The translations under genes were made by a program, and so were the position numbers. A stretch of 64,000 nt of DNA from Macrophomina tecta (lineage: Eukaryota > Ascomycota > Dothideomycetes > Botryosphaeriales > Botryosphaeriaceae): positions 2,170,001 through 2,234,000 of the forward strand of contig JAKSGN010000003.1 of assembly GCA_024180945.1 (NCBI GenBank), written 5' to 3'. The notes beneath the pieces were generated by a model. It was not told where the DNA came from. It worked only from the letters and a program-made list of their open reading frames with translations, and did no database searches. Each line of letters begins with the position of its first letter. Within the stretch, counting starts at the first letter, position 1. Shown in pieces: positions 22,735 to 33,865 of the stretch.

Positions 22735-24556
22735 TCCCTTCATGTCCTCGGGACTTGACCCTCCAAGCATGTCCGCATTCCCACACAGCCCCAAAGGAAG
22801 AGGGCGAAAATGGAAGGGCAAGGTCCGTCGGAGTCACCACCAACATCATAGTCCTCCACACCGGCCTCTTGACGCCGCAGGCAGCATCATCATCGGCTAG
22901 AAGTCTGGCCGGGGCTCGCGCCCGGAATCCGCCGTCTGCACAAATCAGTCAAAGCAATGGGGAAATTAGAGACGAAATAGCAACTAGGGTGTAATTGGCA
23001 ACAACTGTGTCTGCCTGAACAGTAAGATCAAGGACGGACGGCGCGTGCGTGATTGCGCATTTAGCAACATGTAGTCCCTCGTGAACTGCTGACCCATGCC
23101 GTATTGCCGGGTCGAGCAGCAGGTGCGTCATATTCAGCCTCCAGCTGTAGGATTTTGTTCACTATTAGGGCTAGAAGAGGAAATGTTTACAAGGGCATAC
23201 GCCAGCTCGCCAGTCAAAGGGCAGCGATTCAGCCTTGCGATCTGCCACGCGTGTGGCAAAAGAGCGTGGGATTATTATTTCCGGCAGGGTTCAAGTGCCG
23301 GACAGCTGTCAGGGCCCGTCACATTCCATCGAGGTGACTGGGGCGCGCCGTTCTCGAAGGATTGCTGGTGTGGCTCTGCTTGCGTGCTGCCTGTCATCAT
23401 GGATGGGCACGACCCCCTGCGCCCCATCCGAGATCCTTTGGCCCCATAAAACCGGGTATTTTGGATCTCGGCCCCAGCCTCAGCCACGGCCTTTGAGCCT
23501 CATTGCCTTGGAGGCCGCAATGCACACCGCCGCTGGTACCTACACTGTCTGAAGGACGCTGCGCCCCAGCTGTTCACAGGCTGCCGGTTCATTGGTTGGG
23601 GCGGGCACGCCAACCAATGACGTGTGCAAGGCGTACTCGAAGAAAAATGAAGAACCACTTGCCCGGGTTCACCATAGGGCGCTCATAATACAGCATCCAC
23701 TTCAGCCCGGGTACTCGGAAACCTATGTGAAACTTCAGAGTCCCAAGGGCCAAAAAAAAGAAAAAAAGGATTGGGCTCGGCAACCCAAATCTAATGCGCA
23801 ATAGCGAGGCCCCAACATCCAACGCGGTTTCCCGCGAGAACTCCACTCTTCAATTCTATTCGTGACTTCATTCTATTTTCCAAGACTGAGGCAAATCTGT
23901 GATCAATCTACTAACTCCGGACTTTTGATTGTAACCACTTTTTTTTTTTTTTTTTTTTTTGGCCCTGGAGCAGGCCTTGAAGGATGAGTAAGCGTGAAAC
24001 CGCGTCCCCATCCCATACACCGAACGACAGCCGCAACATCTGCATATCATCCTAGAATAGTAACCGCGAGAGCAGTAAGCACCCTCAGAATCCCTCCGGA
24101 AAAACAGTGTCGAGTGCCCCTTCTAGACCGCATACCAAACCACACGCAAATCGGCAAATTTCTGCTTCAGCCCGTGGCAAATTAGCAACATTCAAACTTT
24201 TCGTCTCGCCTGGCTTCTCCCAGCTCTGCTTAAACAAAGTGCTTCATCCCCCAAAACCCTTTGCCCCGCTTCTCGTCTGACCACCTGCATGGGCAATCGG
24301 CATGTTCCATCCAATCCTGTGTGGCCAAACGCCTTTACAGAAAATAGCACACTGAAAGCCTTTCCCTTGCTCTTCGACTCTCTTTCCCCCCGCCTCCACC
24401 GATGCTACCTCTTCCCCCATGCCCCGCCCCTTATTTTTTTTTTTTTTTTTGCTTTTTCCCCCCATCATTCCCCCAATACGCGTATAGCGTATACCATCAC
24501 TCCCCTTCCATCCTTCCATCCTTCCATCCCCTCTTCCTAACCTCCACCACACGCCA
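22735..24556. other. Intergenic, no gene seen
   Basis: 1.8 kb with short frames only. It holds two long T runs on the plus strand: 22 T at 23939-23960 and 17 T at 24434-24450. There is no tailoring enzyme or regulator beside the terpene synthase here. Confidence 0.6.
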
Positions 24557-25042
24557 TTAACCGCCCAAAACCAACCCCCACGGCACAACTAACCCCCACA
24601 CCACCACGACCGCCAACACCGTCCCTTCCCCCAAAAACAAACCGCCCCCACTTCCCGCAGCACCCGCACTCCCGCCACACACCGGACGCCGCCCCGCCGC
24701 GGCGCACGGGATGCCGCCTGAAGTAGTCGAAGATGTAGTGACGCGCTGGGTGGCGAACTCCGTCGTCGTGTAGCGGGCTTGCGTGGTCGTTGATGTGGAG
24801 GAGAGAGAAGTGCCCTGTTGCTTTTGCTGCTGTTCGGCAGTGTAGGGGCTGCCGTCGACTTTTTGGAGGGGGTCGGGGGCGCGTGGCGTGAGGGCGTGGA
24901 TATCCGTCGGTATGAGGAGGAAGCGGGCGTCGTCGGGGCCGCCGGCGGCGGGGTGGGCGGCAATGGCCGGGGAGGGGAGGGTGGCCTGGACGAGGAGAAA
25001 GAAGAGGGTGACCAGGGCGCAGGAGAGGGCTTGGTTGTGCAT
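24557..25042 (-). CDS. Small Ser/Thr-rich protein, probably GPI-anchored
   Basis: A single-exon frame of 161 residues. It starts with a signal peptide (CALVTLFFLLVQATLPSPAIA), continues through a Ser/Thr-rich middle with repeated TTT/SST runs suited to O-mannosylation, and ends with a Gly/Ser-rich small-residue stretch followed by a hydrophobic C terminus (LAVVVVWGLVVPWGLVLGG). This signal-plus-tail layout is that of a GPI-anchored cell-surface protein. Only two cysteines are present in the mature part. The ATG at 25042 was chosen because it begins the signal peptide; an in-frame start at 25090 would place 16 extra residues before it. Another frame of similar length overlaps it, so coding status rests on topology alone. 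Confidence 0.5.
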   Translation of the reverse strand: MHNQALSCALVTLFFLLVQATLPSPAIAAHPAAGGPDDARFLLIPTDIHALTPRAPDPLQKVDGSPYTAEQQQKQQGTSLSSTSTTTQARYTTTEFATQRVTTSSTTSGGIPCAAAGRRPVCGGSAGAAGSGGGLFLGEGTVLAVVVVWGLVVPWGLVLGG

Positions 25043-26031
25043 GGTTGGGCGGGGGGTTGGTATCTGCCGACGTAGGTTTGGGGCCGCCAAATGGGGGAGG
25101 TTTGACAGGCTGAGCTCAGCTCTTGGGGAGCGAGATGATGGCGAATCGAGTGGATGAAGAAAATATGAGGCTTCACATCCCAGGCTGGTGAAGCGAGAAT
25201 GAAGATTTGAGGTTGGAGTTCAGACTGGACCTACCATCGACGCTGGGGATATCGACATGCCAGCTACAAAGCGAAGGGATACGATGCTATCGCCGGCAAA
25301 CCGTGACGTCGTCAACCACATTTCCGCGCCGGCGGTCTCTTGGAGCATCATCACACTGTCCGTCAGTCCTAAGGAGGGTTCCCCGTGGTCCGCCTTTCCG
25401 CTTGGCGCGAGACCGCCGTTTTCAGCACATGACGATGATACGGTGTGACTGCCAGAACATAGGGTTTGGAGATACATGGGTGCGCCGGCGAAGATACGAG
25501 AAGGATTCAAATGTTGCCAGGCTGCAAAGAGGTGCACACCGCGCCGTCGTGACCGTCAGGCACCAGTGCTGCGTTGTTGCCTGCAGAACGGGGCCAGCGC
25601 AGGCGAGGCTCTGGGTACGAGGCGGCTCAAGCGACTAGATCCCTAGCTCATCGCTACTAGCGATAGCCCAGCCAGCTCTCGTAAGCTGGTACACGTGATG
25701 AGATGAAAAATCTCTGGTCGGAAGGGATGATGATGATGATGATGATGGAGAGGGACATGATGAAGGGCGAGAGTGGAGCAAGGCTGGAGATGGGTCGGCG
25801 ATAGGTACCGTCGAGATGATCGCCCCCAATCCCCGTCTGGGCTTAGCCCCGACACTTTGAAAGCTTTCGCGCATTGTCATCAGCAGCGTCATTATCCACA
25901 GCAGCCGCAAGTCTGCCAAACCACCAACGAGCACGCAGACTTCCGAACGCCCACCTGTGCGACATATTGGCATTAGCGCTTCCCCTCTGCTCAAGCACTG
26001 AAACCCACCTTACACCTGCCGCCCGCGAAAA
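25043..26031. other. Intergenic with a short ATG/CAT repeat
   Basis: 1 kb between the GPI-like gene and TIM8. It contains an (ATG)n repeat at 25727-25747. Frames start without ATG or overlap one another, and no gene is supported. Confidence 0.6.
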
Positions 26032-26431
26032 ATGGATTCCCTCTCCTCCAGCAACCTCGACCTCACCAAGCTCTCCGACCGCGACAAGCAGGAGCTGCAG
26101 CAATTCGTTGTCAACGAGTCACAGAAGGCCAGGATCCAAGGCTGTATGTTCGCTCAAGTTCCAATTCCATTCCCGAAAACTACCCCGTTCTTTCCATCAT
26201 CAAGCCCACCGGCCGGTAGAAGATCAATTCCAACTGACGCTTGCAAATCCGCCCGCAACAGCCATCCACTCCCTCACCGACATCTGCTTCCGCAAGTGCA
26301 TTACCAGCAAGATCTCCTCGGGAAAGCTAGACAAGTATGAGGAGCCGTGCATGCAGAACTGTGTCGACCGCTTTCTCGACGCCAACCATGTCGTGCTGAA
26401 GCAGCTCGAGACGCTGCGCAACTCCAGCTAA
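26032..26431 (+). CDS. TIM8: Mitochondrial import chaperone Tim8
   Basis: A small Tim of the intermembrane space that, with Tim13, escorts hydrophobic precursors such as Tim23 to the inner-membrane insertion machinery. Exons are 26032-26143 and 26262-26431; the intron has donor GTATGT, branch CTGAC and acceptor AACAG, and a serine codon is split. The product is 93 residues. The twin CX3C motif is intact: C46-x3-C50, sixteen residues, C67-x3-C71, which form two disulfides through the Mia40 pathway. The N-terminal LDLTKLSDRDKQELQQFV and the SLTDICFRKC segment mark Tim8 rather than Tim9, Tim10 or Tim13. Confidence 0.93.
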
Positions 26432-27020
26432 GGAAAAAAAACTCGGTCGAGAACAAAATTAAATGCCAGTCATGAACTGATTGATGGCCTGGTGAGAGGA
26501 TTTGTGAAGAGGACGCGATTGAGGAATGTGAAGATATGGACGAAAGCGGCTGCGATGGGAAAAAGATGGCTGGATACGGCGCATGTAATACCTTACGGAG
26601 CGTCACGGCCACTGAGAAAAGACTTCGGCATCAGCGGCGGACATTAGAGGCTCAATATGCATTATCAGGCATGAGCATTGTACAATCAAGATACAGGATG
26701 CTCTCCACTACGGTAATGGTAACAGCAACAGCAACAACAATTGCGGCTCGTAATCGAGGCGCATATTAGACATCGTAATCACTCAAACCACATTTTCAGC
26801 GCAAGAAGAACGCAACGGTGCTTCATTGGCTCGTCGAATGAAGCGGGTATCGAAAAGTTTTGTTTTGTTCCCTTCATGACAGTAGATTGGCTGTTCCGAG
26901 CACTATCCACCATTTGATCCAGATGACTTTTTCCCCGGCAGTGATCTAAGCCCGCAACGACAGCCGCAAAACTCCTGCCCTTCTCCCAGCTTTTTGGTGT
27001 TTGAATCAGAAGTCCATTGT
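26432..27020. other. Intergenic, no gene seen
   Basis: About 590 bases between convergent TIM8 and RPL25, presumably both 3' UTRs. Nothing else was recognised. Confidence 0.65.
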
Positions 27021-27756
27021 TTAGACGATCTGGAGCTTGGTAGCAGCAATGTCGAGGGCATCGACATCAGGGGTGAGGCGGGCGAAAGCCTTCTTGGAGC
27101 CATCGGGGCTGCAGAACTTGGTCAGAGACCGTAAAACGGAAAAACAGGCGGGGAATCAAACATACCGGATGAGGGTGTTGATCTTGATGGTCTCAATGTC
27201 GTAGAGCGTCTTAAGAGACTCCTTGATCTGGCGCTTGTTCGCCTTGACGTCCACGATGAAGACGAGGGTGTTGTTCTCCTCAATCTTCTTCATGGCGCTC
27301 TCGGTGTTGAGCGGGTGGATGATGACCTTGGAGGCATCGAGGCGAGGCTGGTGGGGGATGGAACGGCGAGGGTACTTGGGGGCGCGCGAGAGCTGGAGGG
27401 TCTTCGGGCGGTGGAAGGTGGTGCTGGTGCGCACCTTGCGGACCTTGTGCGAGTTGACCTAATTTTGCGCGTGAGCAAAACAGGCCGTGAGCGATGCATG
27501 TGCTCACACGCCACTGGTAGGAGTCCTTACACCCTTGAGGGTAGCCTTGGCCGCTTGGTTGGCCTTAGCAGAGGGCTTGGAGGCTGTAGAATGCACATGT
27601 TAGCTGGTGTTCTCTCTCAGACATAGATGCGAAGGCTGCAAAACTTGGCTGGAGGAGTTGTGGAACCGGACGCCATGCTGCGATTCCGTATCCGCGCCAG
27701 GCCAGGCGGCGGAGATTGAAGGTGGATTGTCACATACTCTTAGCCTTGGGTGCCAT
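27021..27756 (-). CDS. RPL25: 60S ribosomal protein L25 (uL23)
   Basis: uL23 binds 25S rRNA at the peptide exit of the large subunit and docks SRP and other nascent-chain factors. Four exons: 27756-27738 (only MAPKAK plus one base), 27583-27531, 27458-27166 and 27108-27021; phases give 150 residues. Introns of 154, 72 and 57 bases have donors GTATGT, GTAAGG and GTATGT and CAG/TAG acceptors. Family marks are the basic Lys/Ala-rich N terminus, [26 protein letters not shown], the conserved [28 protein letters not shown], and INTLIR followed by [11 protein letters not shown]. The intron-rich 5' end is typical of ribosomal protein genes. BMT2 is transcribed divergently from 227 bases away. Confidence 0.95.
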
Positions 27757-27983
27757 TTCTACGGGTGTCGTCCGGGAGTGTCGTGAAGTCGTCGTCGGAT
27801 GCAGAGGAAGGAGTTTCGAGGTGCAATTTCGACTTAACGTTGAGCGCGGCCTCGCTTGCTCGCCCGAACGCAGTTAGACCGTCCGCTGATGCGCCAAGAC
27901 TTCGACCGCGGCCCGCGAACAATTATCGCCGGCACTTGCGCTCTTTCCCTCCGATCGCTCACGCATGATGACATGAAGCCTCA
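27757..27983. promoter_or_regulatory. Shared divergent promoter of RPL25 and BMT2
   Basis: These 227 bases separate the start codons of a large-subunit ribosomal protein and a 25S rRNA methyltransferase. A single control region could coordinate the two. No specific factor site was recognised by eye. Confidence 0.65.
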
Positions 27984-28889
27984 ATGGTCGCGGCGAAGCG
28001 CAAGGGCAAAAAGCCCGGCCTCCTCTCCCACGGCCGCAGCCCTCACATAACCAACAAGAAACCCACAGCGAGCCTGTCCGCCAAAGCCACCGCGACTATC
28101 ATCCGCACGCATCACCAGCTACAAAAAGCCCACGCGCAAGCGATCAAAGCTGGAGACTATGCAAAGGCTACGGCTATACAGAAGCAGATCGATGAGCAGG
28201 GTGGACTAGAGAAATACCAAGTTGCAAGCATCACCGGCCAGAGCTCGGAACGAGGCGGGGACAGCAGCCGCGTGCTCGTTGACTGGCTGCAAGAGCTGAA
28301 GCTGCCGTCTGCGTACAGGAAGGCAGAGGATGGAGATGCAGGAGGGAAAAAGTGCAGACTTCTCGAAGTGGGCGCGCTGTCTACCGAGAATGCCTGCTCC
28401 AAGCGTCGCTATCTCGAGGTTGAGCGCATCGACCTCCACTCCCAGGCCCCCGGGATCTTGCAGCAGGACTTTATGCAGCGGGCACTTGCCAAGACTGACG
28501 AGGAGCGGTTCGATATCATCTCCCTGTCGCTGGTCCTCAACTACGTCCCGGATGCCGAAGGTCGGGGCGAGATGCTGAAGCGGACGTGTACGTTCTTGCG
28601 GAAGCCTCAGTATAAGGAAGAGAAAGCAGGGGCCGACTTGCCGATACCGTGTCTGTTCTTGGTTCTGCCCGCACCTTGCGTGACGAACTCTCGCTACCTT
28701 GACCGACGGCGCCTCGAACAAATTATGAACAGCCTGGGCTATGTTTTACTCCGGGAGAAAGTCACTGCAAAGCTATGCTATCAACTTTGGAAGTTGGGAG
28801 GCAGGCCGGAAGGTGGAGCTCTAAAGTTTCACAAGATGGAAGTCAATCCGGGGGCAAAGAGGAACAACTTCTGTGTGATAGTTAAATAG
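27984..28889 (+). CDS. BMT2: 25S rRNA adenine-N1 methyltransferase Bmt2
   Basis: A nucleolar SAM-dependent enzyme; yeast Bmt2 makes m1A2142 in helix 65 of 25S rRNA. The gene is a single exon of 301 residues, close to the family length. The N terminus is basic and carries a nucleolar-type signal (AAKRKGKKPG). A helical region with the conserved DYAKATAIQKQIDEQGGLEKYQ block precedes the Rossmann fold. The SAM-binding motif I is LLEVGALSTENAC; then come YLEVERIDLHSQ, a DFMQR segment, FDIISLSLVLNYVPD (motif IV region), GEMLKRTCTFL and PIPCLFLVLPAPCVTNSRY. The C terminus has LGYVLL and the final KRNNFCVIV. The ATG at 27984 gives the expected lysine-rich start. Confidence 0.92.
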   Translation: MVAAKRKGKKPGLLSHGRSPHITNKKPTASLSAKATATIIRTHHQLQKAHAQAIKAGDYAKATAIQKQIDEQGGLEKYQVASITGQSSERGGDSSRVLVDWLQELKLPSAYRKAEDGDAGGKKCRLLEVGALSTENACSKRRYLEVERIDLHSQAPGILQQDFMQRALAKTDEERFDIISLSLVLNYVPDAEGRGEMLKRTCTFLRKPQYKEEKAGADLPIPCLFLVLPAPCVTNSRYLDRRRLEQIMNSLGYVLLREKVTAKLCYQLWKLGGRPEGGALKFHKMEVNPGAKRNNFCVIVK

Positions 28890-29381
28890 ACTGTCTGGCC
28901 CAATGAAAACTGCGATTAGATAGTGGGGTCAAGTGGCCTGTATGATATTGTAGCCTCATTGCGGTATTTCAGGCCACTGATGCATCCCGATGCAAATAAA
29001 GATCCCTCCATAAGAAATACTTGGACGATGGCATCGATGTGAAGATGAGCACACTTCTATAGGTGGCCAGTCACGTTTCATTGTTTGAACTCTTTCATCT
29101 CCATGTAAACAGGAAAAATATTTGAACTTTCAAAACTCTCTCCAAGCGCCAAGCAATGCATCAAGCGTCTTTAAATACAATTTTCACATGCAGATAATGA
29201 AGGAAAATGGTACAAAAATCAGAGATCCAACCCAGGCCGTACTCAGCAATTAAGAACAGTCATATACAGTTGTCGTCATCAAACCATTACTGCTTCCTGC
29301 AAATCAAAGAACGTGCTGATTCCTTGTGGGATGGTCAAGTGACTCCCAAGTCCGCTCATACGCAGAGCATTTGACGTCAAA
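28890..29381. other. Intergenic, no gene seen
   Basis: About 490 AT-richer bases between convergent BMT2 and the amino acid transporter; probably two 3' UTRs. Confidence 0.65.
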
Positions 29382-31478
29382 TCATGCGCCAATCAGCTCC
29401 TTGGGGAGGCAGGCGAAGATCGTACTAACGACTGCCATTATCGTGCTCACGACAATAAGTGCCCAGTTACTCCAGTACTCGAGGAAGCCAAGCTCCTTGC
29501 CAAATAGCTTGATATGGAAGGCGAGTGGTAGGATTAAGCATACGGAGAAGCAGGCGATGGCACCCAGAAGCGTCATGATGCGGTCGAATGACGGGAAGAT
29601 GATAGCAATGATGACAAACACCACTGTCGTCAAGATGCGGATGAAAAGCTTAAGTATTCCCCTGTTCAGCCCGGAAGTACCGTGGAGGGATTGCGTGGCA
29701 GCGAGAGTGCGTGCATCGAGACCTAGGAACAGTTCTACGGTACTTATAATGGGACGGGCGCTGCAACCTGATTAGCGAAAGTGGCTCATGCCATCGCATT
29801 CATGGGCACTTACTTCAAAGGGACTTTGGTTAACGGTATGATTGCAATGCCGATGGCGATCATGAGCGACAGTGCTTCTGGATAGCCCTCGGTGAGCAGG
29901 ATATTGGACGTAATCTCCTCACGCACGCCATCGCCAAACATGAGGAGACCAACGACTGCCATGCTGAGATCCAAAAGGAAGGTAAAGGAATAAGTGATAT
30001 TGACACCCTTGCGATACTTATACGGGTGGCGCATGTCTCGGTAGATGTTGGGGAAAACAGAATGTCCTCCCCAGGGGCTCATCAAGAGACCGAAACTCAG
30101 CGGAATCGTCATCCAGTTTTCGGGGAAGAGATAGGTTTTGGCCGGCTCTTGCAAAGAACCAGGCTGATGCGGTTTGATTGCTCCGTCGATAAAGACCATA
30201 ATAACAACTGCACGGTGAAGTCAGTAATGGAGGGATGGGGCACCTAATGCGCTTTGAACTTACTTCCAAGACAGCAAACGATTCCAAGGACGCTTGTGAA
30301 GCTCAGCAGACGGAGAGGGAGAAATCCCAGGGGTATCAAAACAATTCCACAAACAATCTTCCAGCCCATCAAGCCAATTCCGGGAAGAAGAGCATCCAGA
30401 CTGTCAGCAAAAAGAACAACCAGAGCCACACATGTTGCGAGCAGCTCCAGAGTGAAGAGGATGCTCACGGCAACACGCGCGCGGTGGCCAAAAGAAACAT
30501 ATGCGAGATCAGCGAAAGTGATAAGCGAGTTGTCGACATCGAGGCATTTCGCCAGAAGCTTGGCGGTGTATTGTGTCGTGATGGAGGCAAAGATGAAGAA
30601 CGTGATACCCACAACCCAGCCAGAGTACTTTAGCGCCAAAGGCAAACTGAGCAGACCAACGCCAATCAAGACGTTCACGGAGTTGAAAACGGTCTGAGGA
30701 AGGGTGGATTGGCCAACAACGACGTTAATAACGTGGCCGTCTTCCTCAACCTGCTTCACGAGTAGGGGCTCGCGGTCCTGATCTGGCTGGGTTGTCCCCT
30801 TCAACTGCTGCTCTTGAAAAAGCCTTCCCGCATGGCGCAAGGCAGATTCGTTGGTGCCGCGTAAACTGCCATACCGCGTACCGTAGCTGCTGCCAAAGGG
30901 AGAATCCAAAGAAGGCTCAATAGAGAAAATGCTGTCTCGGAACGAACCGGTTCTCGAAGCATTCAAGCGGCCCTCCAGGGTAGGAATTGGGCCTTCGCCT
31001 TCCTCATCTACCGCGACCGCATTGTCAGAAGCCCTGCGGCCCTCGTTCTCGAAAGCTTCGCGCAACAGCGAACGGCGTTCGCCGGGAGTAGACTCGATGT
31101 CGCCGTGCCTGGCGTCGGCGTCGTCGCCCTCGGAGAAGCGGAACGCTCGTCCTTCCAGCGGCTGGACCTCGTAGAAGCCGGCGGCACGCTGCCACGAGCG
31201 AGCGAAGTTGTCAATGCTGTTCACGCCGCCTGCGTGGCGGATCGAGTTGAAGCGCATCGACATGGAGGACCTTATCAGCCAATTAGCGGGCGACGTGGGG
31301 CAGACGCAGTCTTCAACCAACGATACCTTCTCTCGCGCAGCTGGTGGGCGAAGCCGCTGCTTTCGCCGCGCGCGGGCCGCTCGTCATCATCGTTCCACTG
31401 GATGCTGGAGTCAAAGGATCCGCGGTGGGTGCCGTCGTACTCATCCCAGGTGGTGGGTTGCTTGCGGGGGTTGGTCAT
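29382..31478 (-). CDS. Vacuolar amino acid transporter, Avt1-like
   Basis: A proton-coupled amino acid transporter of the AAAP family. Yeast Avt1 imports neutral amino acids into the vacuole. Exons are 31478-31327, 31270-30264, 30207-29814 and 29760-29382; introns of 56, 56 and 53 bases join in exact phase to give 643 residues. A cytosolic N terminus of about 230 residues is rich in Arg, Ser and acidic residues (SFRDSIFSIEPSLDSPFGSSYGTRYGSL, shown only in part here as SIFSIEPSLDSPFGSSYG), as in Avt1. About 11 helices follow, beginning with the signature STLPQTVFNSVNVLIGVGLL and SLPLALKYSGWV. Later marks are SFGLLMSPWGGHSVFPN and IYRDMRHPYKY, then PIISTVELFLG. The first exon is required because the first ATG of exon 2 lies downstream of a good acceptor. 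Position in the vacuole is inferred from the family. Confidence 0.88.
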
Positions 31479-32380
31479 GTCGATCTTGCGAAGCTCCTCC
31501 GCCGACGATGCTCAGGTCACGAAAGAAGTCGAAGAGCGGGAGCACTGCTGGACACGCGACCCTGGGGCAGCGGCTTGGTTTTAAATGCAGGGAAACAATC
31601 AGGGTCGCGCGCGACGGGCCTTGGACCACGGCTAGACTCGGGCGCCGGTAGCGCTTTATCTAGGCACGCTGGGGTTGACTTTATCAAGCAAATTTGATGT
31701 AGTAATTGCGGCGCAAGAGAGGCTTCGGCGGTGGAGCAGACAGGCGGTTCACTGCATCTTTATGGCCTGGGGCCGAGAGGATGGAACTGCAGCGAAGTCT
31801 TCGCTGGGTGGAGGTGGAAATGGCGCAGCGCTGCAGGCTTGATGCCGGAGCGTGACCACTGCATCACCATCATCACGAGCCCGGGCGCCAGATAAGTGCA
31901 GATGTGCGAGTCGCGCAGCGCACCTTGGGCGGCGCCCGTTGATTCACTGGTGGCAAGCAAGCATCCGGCTGGCGGGCGAGCAGGGGGCGCGGTTAAAAAA
32001 TGAAAAGCCGTCGTCATTTGCAGCACTCCCGCCGCCCGGCGCCCGCTTTTGTGGCCCTGTGCCCGCTCGGCTTGGGCTGCACCTGGCAGGGCACCAAGAT
32101 GACGCTTGCCGGCGCTGGGCAAGCGAGCGCTGCCGCCGCCCCCGGAAAATTGACTGTGCGCAAAACATCTCATTATTGTTGTCACACTCTGTCCTCGCAT
32201 TCAGCAGCCCTCTCCGCCCCGACCGCGTCCACCGCCTTTCCCGTCGCTGCCTGCCTGCGGCGTCCAGCTTGGGCCTGACGTACTTAAGCCAGCCCCCGCC
32301 AGCCTGACCGGGCGACTGCAAAACTCGACTCGACCCCTCCTCGCAACACTTGGCACGTCCCGCCACTCCACGTCGCCATC
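31479..32380. other. Divergent promoter region of the Avt1-like gene and eRF1
   Basis: About 900 bases between two divergent starts. Frames on both strands are GC-driven and match no family. No clear TATA box was seen. Confidence 0.55.
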
Positions 32381-33865
32381 ATGAGTGCCCCTCAGGCGAA
32401 CGATGCTGAGAAGAACATCGAGATATGGAAGGTCAAGAAGCTCATCAAACGCCTCGAGGCCGCCCGCGGCAACGGCACCAGCATGATCTCGCTCATCATC
32501 CGTACGCGCCCTGCCCCGCGCCCTGCCTTGCCCACTCCCCAATGCTGACCGTCCCGCTCGCAGCCCCCAAGGATCAGGTCTCGCGCGCCGCGAAGATGTT
32601 GGCTGAAGAATTCGTGAGTCGACGCCCTCCGGCGCTACTCGTCCCCAGCGCGTCCAAGCTAACCGTCGCACGCAGGGCACTGCCTCCAACATCAAGTCGC
32701 GCGTCAACCGTCTCTCCGTCCTGTCCGCCATCACCTCCACCCAACAGCGCCTGAAGCTATACTCGAAGGTCCCGCCGAATGGCTTGGTCATCTACTGTGG
32801 TGAAATCATCACCCAGGAAGGCAAGGAGCGCAAGATCAACATTGACTTCGAGCCGTTCAAGCCCATCAACACCTCGCTGTACCTTTGCGACAACAAGTTC
32901 CACACCGAAGCCCTCAGCGAGCTGCTCGAGTCGGATCAGAAGTTCGGCTTCATCATCATGGACGGTAACGGTGCGCTCTTCGGCACTCTCAGCGGCAACA
33001 CCCGTGAGGTTGTCCACAAGTTCTCGGTCGATTTGCCCAAGAAGCACGGACGTGGTGGCCAGTCTGCCCTGCGTTTCGCCCGTCTGCGTGAGGAGAAGCG
33101 CCACAACTACGTCCGCAAGGTCGCCGAGTTGGCTGTCCAGAACTTCATCACCAACGACAAGGTCAACGTCGCCGGCCTGATCCTTGCCGGCTCCGCTGAC
33201 TTCAAGAACGACCTGAACCAGTCCGATCTGTTCGACCAGCGCCTGCAGGCCAAAGTCATCAAGGTCGTGGATGTTTCCTATGGTGGCGAAAACGGCTTCA
33301 ACCAGGCCATTGAACTCGCATCCGAGACTCTCAGCAACGTCAAGTTCATTCAGGAGAAGAAGTTGATCAACAGGTACTTCGACGAGATCAGTCAGGATAG
33401 CGGCAAGGTTTGCTACGGTATCGAAGACACCCTCAAGGCCCTCGAGCTCGGCGCTTGCGAGATTCTGATTGTCTACGAGAACTTGGAGGTCCAGCGCTGG
33501 ACCTTGAAGGACTCGGAGGGCGGCGAGGTTATTCTCCACACCAACAAGACTCAGGAGGAAGACCGCAGTCTTTTCATGGACAAGAACACTGGCCAGGAGA
33601 TGGAAATCGTTGACCAAATGCCTTTCCTGGAGTGGTTGGCTGAGAAGTACCGCGACTTCGGTGCCACCTTGGAATTCGTCTCGGACCGCTCCAGCGAGGG
33701 TAACCAGTTCGTCAAGGGGTTCGGTGGTATTGGCGCCATTCTCCGCTACAAGGTCAACTTTGAGCAGCTCGCCGATTACAGTGACGATGATGAGTTCTAC
33801 GATGGTACGTTTCCCCCTACCTAGAATTCCTCGAGCTATTATGGCTGACATTCGAACCAGATTGA
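32381..33865 (+). CDS. SUP45: Translation release factor eRF1
   Basis: eRF1 reads all three stop codons in the ribosomal A site and triggers peptide release together with eRF3. Exons are 32381-32501, 32564-32613, 32676-33804 and 33861-33865; phases give 434 residues, the usual fungal length. The stop-codon-reading motifs NIKS (62-65) and YLCDNKF (126-132) and the catalytic GGQ (184-186, in [15 protein letters not shown]) are all present. The acidic C terminus [10 protein letters not shown] is typical. The last exon is only five bases: it completes the final aspartate codon and supplies the TGA. If that 56-base intron stays in, the protein ends instead in GTFPPT with a TAG stop. PHA2 and HTD2 follow on the same strand. 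Confidence 0.95.

Noticed and set aside
23939..23960. Long T run as a possible retroposon tail
   Set aside because: Homopolymer runs are scattered throughout the window, with no target-site duplication or element body next to this one.
24589..25176. 195-codon minus-strand frame overlapping the GPI-like gene
   Set aside because: Pro/Ser/Arg-rich with no signal peptide or motif, whereas the overlapping frame has both a signal peptide and a GPI-type tail.
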